NCBI GenBank assembly: GCA_025210745.1
Contig: JAOARC010000037.1
Span: forward strand, 62,001 to 126,000
From: Bacteriovoracaceae bacterium
GTDB lineage: Bacteria; Bdellovibrionota; Bacteriovoracia; Bacteriovoracales; Bacteriovoracaceae
Length of the DNA: 64,000 nt
Direction of reading: 5' to 3'
The notes under the pieces are model-generated. The model searched no databases, was not told the origin of the DNA, and was given only the letters and a program-made list of their open reading frames with translations. Made by a program: the position numbers and the translations under genes. Below, one piece after another: positions 25,761 to 34,297 of this stretch. Positions within the stretch are counted from its first letter, which is position 1; every line of letters starts with the position of its first letter.

Positions 25761-26879
25761 TTACCTTTCACAACAAGTAATACTATAATTTCCCGAAGAA
25801 ACTGCACCATAACACAAAACAATCCATTTATTATCTTCTGCCAAACTACTTGTTGAGATAATAGATTTAGAATAACCATGAATCGCTTTAGAAGAGCTTC
25901 CACCACAGTTTCCATAACCAGATTTTGCAACCCTATTTCCAGGACAAATAAGCTCAACAGCCGTTAGTCCCCCAGCAGGGTTATAAGAAGCCGGTGATAC
26001 AGCATGTTCCGAGCAATTTTTTTCAATCAGTTGGCAGTTGCCACTAATAGTATCAAATTTTCCTCCAGAAGTATTACATACTTCTTCTTTTATTAAATTA
26101 AGTTCATCGTCAGGAATTTCAACTCTAGAGCAAGTAGAATTTCCTCCCGCCTCATGGTAACTACCACCCATTGTTACACAAGCGTCTTCTATAAATTGAT
26201 CTCTAGCATCTCCAGCAATACATTCTTTTATTTGGGAAGCGACTCCTAAATTTGTATCATCACATATTTCACATGAAACATCATAATTTAGACCATTAAT
26301 AACTAAGCCCTTTGTTAAAGATCCATTTCTTGTCACTCGACAAGCGTCTCTTGCTACTTTTGGTCCAGATGATACAGGAGAAGAAAAATTATCTTGTCGA
26401 CAATTTTTCTTAGCATAGATACTAAATTGTCTTTTTAAAATTTTAGCACCAATAAGCTGAGTATTCTTACCTCCATTAGTAAGATCAAATTCGACTTGAA
26501 TATCAAATTTTGTATTAACTCCATCATTATCTTTTCCTAGAATTTCAATAGAGCTTATTTGAACTAACTTATTTTTTGTTTTTGCTAAAGGTATCCCCGT
26601 ATTATAAATCACCTCATTATTTAAATTCTTAACTGTTGATAATTGGTTAAAGGATGATTCATGACTAAAGCCGCTAAAAGTATTGGTACAAGCTATAGGA
26701 TTTTGCATCTTCATTTTTATATCTTTAAAGATCTGATCCACTTCAGATTTTATATCTGAGCTCTTTTCATTTTGCATAGTCATATTCATAATTTTTACTG
26801 TTCCAAGGCTTACGAGTCCAAGAACACCCATTGCAATGACAACCTCAATTAATGAAAAACCTTTATTATTTTGAATCAT
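25761..26879 (-). CDS. Cys-rich pseudopilin-like protein 1
   Basis: First gene of the triplet. NNKGFSLIEVVIAMGVLGLV is a full prepilin signal (cleavage after Gly7, Glu+5). The ectodomain repeats the paralogue pattern: ACTNTFSGFSHES, MGGSYHEAGGNSTCSR, NLIKEEVCNTSGGKFD, CPGNRVAKSGYGNCGG and a terminal CCER. Type IV prepilins are processed by PilD and assembled into pili or secretion pseudopili; no pil assembly genes lie in the window apart from a pilF-like gene at 2.1 kb. The ATG is not preceded by a close Shine-Dalgarno: AAGGAGG lies 25 bases upstream. Confidence 0.82.
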   Translation of the reverse strand: MIQNNKGFSLIEVVIAMGVLGLVSLGTVKIMNMTMQNEKSSDIKSEVDQIFKDIKMKMQNPIACTNTFSGFSHESSFNQLSTVKNLNNEVIYNTGIPLAKTKNKLVQISSIEILGKDNDGVNTKFDIQVEFDLTNGGKNTQLIGAKILKRQFSIYAKKNCRQDNFSSPVSSGPKVARDACRVTRNGSLTKGLVINGLNYDVSCEICDDTNLGVASQIKECIAGDARDQFIEDACVTMGGSYHEAGGNSTCSRVEIPDDELNLIKEEVCNTSGGKFDTISGNCQLIEKNCSEHAVSPASYNPAGGLTAVELICPGNRVAKSGYGNCGGSSSKAIHGYSKSIISTSSLAEDNKWIVLCYGAVSSGNYSITCCER

Positions 26880-26912
26880 TAAACATCCACACTATTTTTT
26901 TTAACCTCCTTA

Positions 26913-26918
26913 ATTATA
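26913..26918 (-). promoter_or_regulatory. -10 box of the pseudopilin operon
   Basis: A perfect TATAAT on the minus strand, immediately followed by the AAGGAGG that lies 25 bases from the first ATG. The mRNA would begin at or near that AAGGAGG. No good -35 is seen at 16-18 bases. Confidence 0.5.
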
Positions 26919-27013
26919 CATTAAAATGGGAAAAAGAGTGAAATCAAATAGACTTTCATACAAAAATAGTGTTTTAGTCAGTTATTTCGTGCCAGCGTAA
27001 GTTGGCATTATTG

Positions 27014-27022
27014 TGCTAAAAT
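27014..27022 (+). promoter_or_regulatory. Extended -10 promoter, leaderless type
   Basis: TGC then TAAAAT (27017-27022), seven bases, then the ATG at 27030. The TG one base before the hexamer is the extended -10 element, which can replace a -35. A small inverted repeat (TGCCA, eight bases, TGGCA) lies just upstream. Confidence 0.5.
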
Positions 27023-27029
27023 CTAAAAG

Positions 27030-28403
27030 ATGTTTTTAAAAAAGTATTTTAATACCTATTTTCTTATTATATGCGCTCTACTATGGTTTATTGGTGTCAG
27101 TAATTATGCTTTTTGGGATGATTTTTATTTTATATTTCAAAATCATAATTTAATCAAAGCTCCTCATCCATTTGTTTATTGGGGTAACTCCGAATATTCT
27201 CGTTCTTGGCCTCTTACTTACTCTATATTTTGGATATTAGTTAAGATTTTTTCTCATAACTTTATATATTATAAATTTATAAACATTATTATTCATATAT
27301 TTAATTCTTTGCTAATAAAAAAAATTACTTCCAAATATTTTTCAAAAAAAACTTCTCTTATTGCAGCTTTATTTTTTCTCATTCATCCACTACAAGTAGA
27401 ATCCGTTAGTTGGATTTTTCAGCTAAAAACAATTTTATCAACGACATTTTTTCTTCTTTGTATGCTATATTTAAATAGGAACTTATTATATAGTTTTATT
27501 TTCTTTTTTCTTTCTTTGAAAATGAAGATCACATTTATCTTATTTCCCGTTTTCTTTCTTTTCCTTTTAAATAAAAGACTTCATGACAAAAAGGTTATGT
27601 TCTTTTTATTTTGTTCTTTTATTCTGTCTGTTCAATCAGGATTCCAGACACTCTCTGGTAATATATGGAGTAAACAAGAATCACAACAACAAGTTAAACA
27701 TCACTCTCATATCAAAAAGATTATAAGTTCTAGTAATAAAAAAGATATTTATCGAACTTCCATCGAAAAGCCTGAATTCACATCACCATCCATCTTTAAA
27801 AATTTTACATTTTATATCTTAAAGTTTATCTATCCCCATAAACTAATGTTTTTATATCCAAAGAACTATAATCTTATATATAAACCCTATATCTTCTATT
27901 CCATTTTTTTTCTATTTTTTATTATTATCGTTTATCTTTTTTGTATAAAAAATATTTTTATTAAATATGTCATCCTAGGACTTTTATTATCTTTTATTCC
28001 CATTAGTGCTCTTTTTTATATCCCCTATATGAAATATTCTTTTGTTGCTGACCACTGGGCATATCCTATGATCATTTTTCTATCTATATTAATAGCATTT
28101 TTATTAATAAGAATTCCATCTAAGCTTATATCATGGAGTTTTATCATCTCATTTTTTATATTTTTCTTGTTATCAAATATAAAACAACAGCATATCTTCA
28201 AAAATGAATTCTCTATTATTGAACATAATATTATTCACAACAAAACAAGTTCATTTTTATATTATTATTTAGCTAAAAAAAACTATGATATTGGAGACTA
28301 TCAAAGTGCTATAGATTTATTAGAAAAAGCTCAAAAAATTAATTCTAATGATCCTAAAATCATTTTCTTAAAAAAGAAAATCATATCAACTTTAAAGCAA
28401 TAA
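27030..28403 (+). CDS. TMTC/PMT-like membrane glycosyltransferase with TPR tail
   Basis: 457 residues with about ten transmembrane helices. The first loop holds FWDDFYF (D30, D31), the position of the catalytic acidic pair in GT-C enzymes such as protein O-mannosyltransferases. A later block, LIAALFFLIHPLQVESVSWIFQLK, matches the conserved core of bacterial TMTC-like proteins (usually LFALHPVHVEAVAW). The last 50 residues form one TPR-like repeat (DIGDYQSAIDLLEKAQKINSND). Enzymes of this group transfer sugar from a lipid carrier to proteins. Divergence from the pseudopilin operon makes pilin-like proteins candidate acceptors; that is inference. Confidence 0.68.
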   Translation: MFLKKYFNTYFLIICALLWFIGVSNYAFWDDFYFIFQNHNLIKAPHPFVYWGNSEYSRSWPLTYSIFWILVKIFSHNFIYYKFINIIIHIFNSLLIKKITSKYFSKKTSLIAALFFLIHPLQVESVSWIFQLKTILSTTFFLLCMLYLNRNLLYSFIFFFLSLKMKITFILFPVFFLFLLNKRLHDKKVMFFLFCSFILSVQSGFQTLSGNIWSKQESQQQVKHHSHIKKIISSSNKKDIYRTSIEKPEFTSPSIFKNFTFYILKFIYPHKLMFLYPKNYNLIYKPYIFYSIFFLFFIIIVYLFCIKNIFIKYVILGLLLSFIPISALFYIPYMKYSFVADHWAYPMIIFLSILIAFLLIRIPSKLISWSFIISFFIFFLLSNIKQQHIFKNEFSIIEHNIIHNKTSSFLYYYLAKKNYDIGDYQSAIDLLEKAQKINSNDPKIIFLKKKIISTLKQ

Positions 28404-28406
28404 ATA

Positions 28407-29354
28407 TTACGATAGAAAAACTTTATCTAAAAAAAAGTTTCTATTAAAAATTTCTTTATGAAGAGCTTTTATTTCTTTCGATGTTCTTAATTCTATACCG
28501 ATAGTTTTTTTCAATTTTTTAATATTCATATAAGAAAATTTTAAATTTGTTTTTATCTGCCAAGCTCCCATCAGGTCAGTATAGGCACGTACAAATTGAA
28601 ATTTCAAAAGATCTTGATCATTAAGTTCATAAATAAAATTGTGATCATCCATACCTGAGAAGTAATATATATTAAACAGTTCCATTGGCATCCAATCATT
28701 AGAAATACGAAGACCTCTTACTTTATAATGCTCATATAAACCTTTTGTAACTTCTTTTTTTATATCAAACAAATTAATTGCTTTAGTTCTTATTTTACTT
28801 AGCTCATCTTCAAAGTTATTTAAGATTTTAAAACTATCTCTTCTTTTTTTTAGTACTTTAAAGTCTAAAGTCTCATAAAAAAGAAGAGTTCTTTTTAACT
28901 CTTTAATCAGTTTTTTAATAAAAATAATATCTAGCTTCGTTTTGTTTTCTTTTTTTAAAATTCTATATAAATTAATGTAAACATTAAAAAACTCATGAAT
29001 AGTACTTATTTTTATTATACTTTTACTACAGTTATCTACATTTTTAGCTCCCTTAAAGGGACCAAAGGATCTATAACCACCAAACTCTAACCATATATCA
29101 AACATATCTTTTGAAAAAATTTCTATTTCTTGAATCATTGGAAACAAGATTGAGACCAGCTTTGCTTTGAAAAAATGTCTTTTTTCATCAAAATATTCAA
29201 AGTCATCATAAACTACAGTTAAGTCGATATCACTTATTCCATAATCAAATTCTTCTCTTGCTCCACTTCTTCTTAAGATAATTTTTTCATTGATAAATAA
29301 AAACTTTGCACAAAAAAAGGCCAGCTGATACTGACCTTTTAAAATAAATTTCAC
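28407..29354 (-). CDS. Nucleotidyltransferase-fold protein
   Basis: 315 residues from a GTG start. Near the N-terminus, RRSGAREEFDYGISDIDLTVVY is the pol-beta-type NTase core: a G-S/A-x-x-x turn followed by DxD (SDIDL). The rest is helical and basic (KELKRTLLFYE, KVLKKRRDSF), with no second recognised domain. Such proteins add nucleotides to small molecules, proteins or RNA. It ends 3 bp from the convergent TMTC-like gene, lies 43 bp downstream of gdhA on the same strand, and lacks a Shine-Dalgarno sequence. Substrate unknown. Confidence 0.62.
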   Translation of the reverse strand: MKFILKGQYQLAFFCAKFLFINEKIILRRSGAREEFDYGISDIDLTVVYDDFEYFDEKRHFFKAKLVSILFPMIQEIEIFSKDMFDIWLEFGGYRSFGPFKGAKNVDNCSKSIIKISTIHEFFNVYINLYRILKKENKTKLDIIFIKKLIKELKRTLLFYETLDFKVLKKRRDSFKILNNFEDELSKIRTKAINLFDIKKEVTKGLYEHYKVRGLRISNDWMPMELFNIYYFSGMDDHNFIYELNDQDLLKFQFVRAYTDLMGAWQIKTNLKFSYMNIKKLKKTIGIELRTSKEIKALHKEIFNRNFFLDKVFLS

Positions 29355-29397
29355 AAGACTAAATTTCTTAGATAAGTAATTTATAAATACTCTTAAA

Positions 29398-30657
29398 TTA
29401 TCCAGGAAATAGTCCTCTAAGCTTCATTGCTGCTTCCATCTTTTTTATTGAAGTGATCATTGCAGCAGTTTTCATATCACATTTAAAACATTCATAATTA
29501 TCCATTACCTCATAAAATGCTTTTTTCAATATAGAATGAAGTGTTTTATTAATTTGATCTACATCCCAAAAAAAGTGCGCTAAACCTTGAACCCACTCAA
29601 AATAAGAAACTGTTACTCCTCCAGCATTACATAAGATATCAGGAATAATAAAAACTCCTTTCTCAGATAAATGTGTTACAGCTTCATTAGTTAAAGGTCC
29701 ATTTGCTCCTTCAGCAATCATTTTAGCTTTTACCTTATCCATATTATCTTTTGTTATAACACCATCAATTGCAGCAGGTATTAAAACATCAACATCAAGC
29801 TCTAGAAGTTCTTCATTAGAAATTAAAGTTGCATCTTCGTAATCTTTTAAAAAGTTGCCTTCTTTTACCCATAAAGCCGCACTACCAACATCTATTCCAT
29901 TTGCATTATAAATAGCTCCTGAAACATCACTAACAGCAACGATCTTAGCTCCTTGAGCTGATAGATCTTCAGCTGCAGGAACACCAACTTTACCAAATCC
30001 ATGAATCGCAACAGTTGTATTGGAATCAACTTTTTTATTTAAGTAATCATAGGCAAAATTAATGCAATAAGCGACACCTCTTCCTGTAGCTTCTTCTCTT
30101 CCTAATGAACCACCAACAGAAATAGGCTTTCCAGTTACAACTCCATGAGCAGCATATCCATTAATCTGAGAATATGTATCCATAAACCAAGCCATTGTCT
30201 GCTTATCAGTTCCAATATCTGGAGCTGGAATATCTTTGTCTGGCCCAACAAATGGTCCAATTTCTGTTGCATATCTTCTTGTTAAACCTTGTAGTTCCTG
30301 CCTAGATAGATTTCTTGGATCTACTTTTATACCACCTTTTGCACCACCTAAAGGAAGCCCTACAAGAGCACATTTAAATGACATAAGCATTGCTAAAGCC
30401 GCTGTTTCTGATAGGTCTACATCTGGATGGAAACGAATTCCACCTTTGCCTGGTCCTAAAGTAATATTATGCTGAACTCTATAACCTTCAAATGTTTTCA
30501 CTGTACCATCATCAAGTCTTATTGGTACTGAAACTTGAATTGCTCTTTTAGGATATTTTAATCTTTCAATAATGTTTGGATCAATTTTTCCAACCTGCGC
30601 TGCCTGTTCTAATTTAGCTAAAGCATTTTGAAATAAGTCACTCTCGTATATACTCAT
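29398..30657 (-). CDS. gdhA: Glutamate dehydrogenase (Glu/Leu/Phe/Val family)
   Basis: 419 residues, the standard length of the hexameric S_50 type. LGPGKGGIRFHPDVDL binds glutamate, LPLGGAKGGIKVDP contains the catalytic Lys107, and a Rossmann domain follows with HGFGKVG. The C-terminal PDILCNAGGVTVSYFEWVQ is typical. The enzyme interconverts glutamate and 2-oxoglutarate plus ammonium. Peptide-fed bacteria use it to burn amino acids, which suits an organism rich in secreted hydrolases. Cofactor preference (NAD or NADP) is not decided by what can be seen. Confidence 0.94.
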   Translation of the reverse strand: MSIYESDLFQNALAKLEQAAQVGKIDPNIIERLKYPKRAIQVSVPIRLDDGTVKTFEGYRVQHNITLGPGKGGIRFHPDVDLSETAALAMLMSFKCALVGLPLGGAKGGIKVDPRNLSRQELQGLTRRYATEIGPFVGPDKDIPAPDIGTDKQTMAWFMDTYSQINGYAAHGVVTGKPISVGGSLGREEATGRGVAYCINFAYDYLNKKVDSNTTVAIHGFGKVGVPAAEDLSAQGAKIVAVSDVSGAIYNANGIDVGSAALWVKEGNFLKDYEDATLISNEELLELDVDVLIPAAIDGVITKDNMDKVKAKMIAEGANGPLTNEAVTHLSEKGVFIIPDILCNAGGVTVSYFEWVQGLAHFFWDVDQINKTLHSILKKAFYEVMDNYECFKCDMKTAAMITSIKKMEAAMKLRGLFPG

Positions 30658-30757
30658 TTTAACTCCATTTATAATCTTTCAAATATGATAATACTATTTT
30701 ACAAAATATCCATATTTTTTACCATATTTATAATAAATGTTTATTATATTATTAAGA

Positions 30758-31615
30758 TTAAAAAGCCATGCTAAAACGAAGTTGCATTGTGTTGTTTTCT
30801 GCCTCTCCCGCCATAAAAAATGAATCAAAATTTGAAATATCTTTCTCATGAGTTACACGAAGATTTAAACCTCTATACAATCTTTGATCAACTGAAGCTA
30901 AAACTCTTGTCTGATCAATATAGTAATATAAAAGAGCATTTGTTCCCGTTTTCGAGAATCTTTGTGAGATCTTTATTTCTTGATTTCCATTAGCTCCTAG
31001 CCAAGCTTTTACATCAATATAATCCGTATCAAGAGTAATTTTAACCATACCTTGTTCAACCCTTGGCTGAATTCTAAACTTAAACTTCTTTTTTCCAACT
31101 TTAATTCTAGCTTCTACAGACTTATTAACTTTAGGAGAACTATTTCCCTGAGCTTTTACGATATACTTTTCACTTTTTTCCTGCTGCTCAATTGCATCAA
31201 TTTCATCATCTGCAGTCCAAGATTGCCATGTTTGCCTTAGTGTTTGTTGGTTTGATCTTTGAATATCTTTAGAAATAAACCTTAGATAATTTCTCTTGAA
31301 GAAATTGATTTTTTCTTCTTGAGATGGCCTATAAATAAAACTAGCATCTTCTAAACCGTAGTCAATAGCGTATTGCTCTTGAGATAGCCAAAAATCCATT
31401 CTCTTTTTTGAAGCAGCAAATTTATGTTTATGCTTTTCATTAAAATCTTCATAAACACTTCTTTCGATATTTAACGGAACAACAATCATATCATCATCTG
31501 GAACAAAGTTGGCTGGCTTTCTGCCAATCATATCCCTAGCAATAGCAGATCCAATAAAGTGTACACATAATAGTAACTGAATAATTTTAATACAATTCGC
31601 ATTTAAAAAATTCAC
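30758..31615 (-). CDS. Exported hypothetical protein, probable beta-rich C-terminus
   Basis: 285 residues with a signal peptide ending near GSAIA (residues 1-26). The first half is helical and charged (SKKRMDFWLSQEQYAID). The second half is made of strands: KVGKKKFKFRIQPRVEQG, MVKITLDTDYIDVKAWLG, NALLYYYIDQTRVLASVDQ, LNLRVTHEKD, ending TMQLRFSMAF with a C-terminal Phe, as in outer-membrane proteins. It may be a half-barrel or periplasmic beta-sandwich. No family recognised. It sits upstream of gdhA with its own leader. Confidence 0.65.
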   Translation of the reverse strand: MNFLNANCIKIIQLLLCVHFIGSAIARDMIGRKPANFVPDDDMIVVPLNIERSVYEDFNEKHKHKFAASKKRMDFWLSQEQYAIDYGLEDASFIYRPSQEEKINFFKRNYLRFISKDIQRSNQQTLRQTWQSWTADDEIDAIEQQEKSEKYIVKAQGNSSPKVNKSVEARIKVGKKKFKFRIQPRVEQGMVKITLDTDYIDVKAWLGANGNQEIKISQRFSKTGTNALLYYYIDQTRVLASVDQRLYRGLNLRVTHEKDISNFDSFFMAGEAENNTMQLRFSMAF

Positions 31616-31695
31616 ATTTAACCCTTTGAAATTACATTGTTTTGTAACTTCTTATTCCCTTAATATTAATATTAAGAGCAAGGTACATGCCATTT

Positions 31696-32415
31696 TCAAA
31701 CAATAGATTTTATTGAGTCCAGGATTTCAATCTGAACATCTGTAGTATCATCTAAATCAGAGTGAACTTCAGGTCTAAGAAAGTTTTTAACTGTTGTTCT
31801 ATCATAGCTTCTTGCTATATTTGGCCCATCATTTAAAAAATTATATGGTCCTTGAGCTAAAAAATTTAAATTCTTACGTACATTTTGCGGAATAAAATCA
31901 TTATTAAAACCAACTGAATCTAAAGTAACTAATAAATCAATTGTCCTAAAACCATTTTCAATAGTATTGAGTTCATTAGCAACTTCGACAATTGTATCCC
32001 CACCAAAGCTATGACCAACAAGAATAACTGGCTGAGCTCCATCTCTTTTTTTAATTTCTTCAATAATTTCAGACTTTTCATCCCAACTAAACTTTTGAGC
32101 TCCTTCTACAGCTTCTGCCATATCAGAAATGCCATCATAATTTCCTTTAATAGATCCAGCTCCAAACCAGTCAAACCCGCTTACAAATAAAATTGCAGGT
32201 TCTGTTACTTTTCCAAATTTTTTAGCGTGTATTTTAGAAACTTTTTCAGTGGCACTTAATTCTCTTTTAAGCTCTTTTGCTTTATCAGAAATAGAGACAT
32301 CAAAATCTTTAGACTTCTTTTTGAGTTCTTTTGTATTAAGTGTATTTTTTGGTTGTTCAAACTTTGAAATTTTTTTAGCAGGTGTGTTTGAAGGTAATTG
32401 GCCTAGCTTATTCAT
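31696..32415 (-). CDS. Alpha/beta-hydrolase fold protein
   Basis: 239 residues. The nucleophile elbow is VGHSFGGDT (Ser in GHSFGG). Candidate acid and His are in VTLDSVGF and PEVHSDLDDT. The strand AILFVSGFDWFGAG fits an oxyanion strand. The N-terminal 60 residues are Lys/Glu-rich with no signal peptide, so it is probably cytosolic or secreted without a Sec signal. It may be a lipase or esterase; no substrate is indicated. TATAAT lies six bases before the ATG (leaderless type). Confidence 0.75.
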   Translation of the reverse strand: MNKLGQLPSNTPAKKISKFEQPKNTLNTKELKKKSKDFDVSISDKAKELKRELSATEKVSKIHAKKFGKVTEPAILFVSGFDWFGAGSIKGNYDGISDMAEAVEGAQKFSWDEKSEIIEEIKKRDGAQPVILVGHSFGGDTIVEVANELNTIENGFRTIDLLVTLDSVGFNNDFIPQNVRKNLNFLAQGPYNFLNDGPNIARSYDRTTVKNFLRPEVHSDLDDTTDVQIEILDSIKSIV

Positions 32416-32421
32416 AGATCT

Positions 32422-32427
32422 ATTATA
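32422..32427 (-). promoter_or_regulatory. -10 box, leaderless type, of the hydrolase gene
   Basis: A perfect TATAAT on the minus strand, six bases before the ATG at 32413-32415. The -35 at 17 bases is poor (TTTTAT). No Shine-Dalgarno. Confidence 0.5.
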
Positions 32428-32464
32428 GAATGAAAAGCTAGGCCATAAAATTCGGAAAAATTGT

Positions 32465-33352
32465 CTACATATCGATCAATTCTTTCGCCTCATCCATGAG
32501 TTCTTTAAGCATTTTCTGAGTTTTTCTATCAAGCTTCATGTCTTTTGACTTAGACTTCATAGCTTTAATTAAAAGAGCTGCACTTGCAGACTTTGTAGTT
32601 GCTTTAGGCTTTGCTTTTGATTTAGTTTTCGCCTTAACAACTCCACCACCAGCATTAATAGCTCTTTTAAGTTGTAATCTTTTTGTAATAACACCATCAA
32701 TAATTTTCTTTTTAAGATCTTCTTTAAGTTTACTCTTCTCTAGTGCTGACCACTCTAAAAGAACATACTTTTCTGTGTTATGAATTTTTGCCGCTTCTTT
32801 AACTTTTTTAGCAATCTTTGCAATTAAAATACATCTATGAACTTCTGATTTTGAAATACCTAAAGCTGCTTGAATTTTTCGCTCACTTGCCCCAGTTAAT
32901 TTTTTATATCCATAAATTGAATCAGCTTGATCAATATAATGAAGTTGTTCTCTTGCACTGTTTTCAGAAAACTGAATGGCCATAAGCTCTTCATCTGTTT
33001 TATCTTCTAAAATAAAACAAGGTGCCATTTTCATTTCAGTTAAAGTTGTCATCGCTCTAAATCTTCTTTCACCACAAATAAGTACGAATTTAGATCCTTC
33101 TCTATGAACAACTAATGGTTGAATTAAACCATTTTCTTTAATATTAGCAGCAAGCTCAGCAATTGAATCATCATTAAACTTTGTTCTAACTTGCTTTCTA
33201 ACTTCAATACTTGCTAATTCTATATCATCTAACCTTGCCCCTTGAAGAAGTTTTTCATCTTTAAATCTGAAAAAATCATCTCCTAAGTGACTTGCTATAT
33301 CTTTTTTTACTCTGTTTCTTTTAGAAACTCTTGATGCAAATTCTTTTGCCAT
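32465..33352 (-). CDS. parB: ParB/Spo0J-family partition protein
   Basis: 295 residues. The N-terminal ParB/Srx domain includes LIQPLVVHREGSKFVLICGERRF (box II, the CTPase site GERRFRA) and NSAREQLHYIDQADSI (box III). An HTH follows (RKIQAALGISKSEVHRCILIA). The C-terminal tail is Lys/Ala-rich with a final helix for dimerisation. The box I-like segment ARLDDIELASIEVRKQVR is unusual. Together with ParA 17 bp upstream it forms a two-gene segregation operon. No gidA, gidB or dnaA genes surround it, unlike the primary chromosomal locus. Confidence 0.9.
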   Translation of the reverse strand: MAKEFASRVSKRNRVKKDIASHLGDDFFRFKDEKLLQGARLDDIELASIEVRKQVRTKFNDDSIAELAANIKENGLIQPLVVHREGSKFVLICGERRFRAMTTLTEMKMAPCFILEDKTDEELMAIQFSENSAREQLHYIDQADSIYGYKKLTGASERKIQAALGISKSEVHRCILIAKIAKKVKEAAKIHNTEKYVLLEWSALEKSKLKEDLKKKIIDGVITKRLQLKRAINAGGGVVKAKTKSKAKPKATTKSASAALLIKAMKSKSKDMKLDRKTQKMLKELMDEAKELIDM

Positions 33353-33369
33353 TTGTAACCTCTCCTAAA

Positions 33370-34149
33370 TTACATTAAACCTAATGAATCCCATAACTTC
33401 TTATAATCTTTTTTCCCTTTAGATTTTCTGTTCATTAAAAACATTGGTTTTTTAAGAGAAATAGATTCTTGCATATCCACTAAATTTCTAATTGGAGTTG
33501 TTACTTTGAAAGATTGCGCTAATTCATCTAATCTTGTTTGCTCAATTTTTCTTCTTGCATTTACCATTGATGGAATAATACTAAATTCAAGCTGTGGATT
33601 TTCACTTTCTTTAATAATTTCAAAAGTGTCCATAAGCTCTTCAAGTCCATCAATAGAATAATCTTGAGCTTGAGTTGGAATAAGAATTCTATTACTTGCC
33701 ACAAGTGACATAATTAATTCATCTCCTAACATAGGAGGTGTATCAATAACAATATAATCATACTTATTATTAAGTTCGCTAATTCTTAACTTTAGTAATC
33801 TTTCTTTTCTTCCAGCATTTTTTCTTACTTCAGCTTCAGATAAAATTAAAAGCTTAGCAAGATTAGCTAAATGTCTACTAGATGGAATAACATCTAAGTT
33901 TTTATGAAAATCATATTTTCCAACAGAAGGAACAATAACATCTTGTGCATCAACATCACCAATTAACCATTCAGGAATTAATGTTCTTCTTACTTCTGCT
34001 CCTAAAGTTGAGCTTAGGTTTCCTTGTGAATCAAGATCGATAACGAGAACTTTGTTCCCTTCATTCGCTAGGTGTGTCGAAAGTTGGTAAGCTTGCATAG
34101 TTTTTCCAACTCCACCTTTATTATTGGCGATTGTGATTACTTGTGTCAT
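33370..34149 (-). CDS. parA: ParA-family partition ATPase
   Basis: 259 residues. Deviant Walker A KGGVGKT at residues 10-16 with the upstream ITIANN; Walker A' strand LVIDLDSQGN; Walker B IVIDTPP. It lacks an N-terminal HTH, so it is the type Ib/Soj-like short form and would not autoregulate through its own HTH. The promoter at 34193-34221 is one of the clearest in the window. Function: ATP-dependent positioning of a ParB-bound site, on the chromosome or of a protein cargo. Confidence 0.92.
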   Translation of the reverse strand: MTQVITIANNKGGVGKTMQAYQLSTHLANEGNKVLVIDLDSQGNLSSTLGAEVRRTLIPEWLIGDVDAQDVIVPSVGKYDFHKNLDVIPSSRHLANLAKLLILSEAEVRKNAGRKERLLKLRISELNNKYDYIVIDTPPMLGDELIMSLVASNRILIPTQAQDYSIDGLEELMDTFEIIKESENPQLEFSIIPSMVNARRKIEQTRLDELAQSFKVTTPIRNLVDMQESISLKKPMFLMNRKSKGKKDYKKLWDSLGLM

Positions 34150-34192
34150 AGCAGAACTCCTTTTCTTACTATTTTTATATACTTATAAATAA

Positions 34193-34221
34193 AGTGTAGG
34201 GGCAATATCACGGTTCGTCAA
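34193..34221 (-). promoter_or_regulatory. parAB promoter
   Basis: On the minus strand: TTGACG (34216-34221), a 17-base spacer and TACACT (34193-34198). The same hexamers with identical spacing recur at 44472-44500. It leaves a leader of about 40 bases with a proper ribosome site. Confidence 0.75.
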
Positions 34222-34262
34222 AAATAAGTTCATAATATTATTACGTTTTACTCTTTGCACAA

Positions 34263-34291
34263 TTGTTAAATCCCTTTTTAATTGCTAGATA
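34263..34291 (+). promoter_or_regulatory. Extended -10 promoter of nadA, leaderless type
   Basis: TTGTTA (34263-34268), 17 bases ending in TGC, TAGATA (34286-34291), then six bases to the ATG at 34298. The geometry argues for the second of two nearby ATGs as the start. Confidence 0.65.
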
Positions 34292-34297
34292 ATGCTC

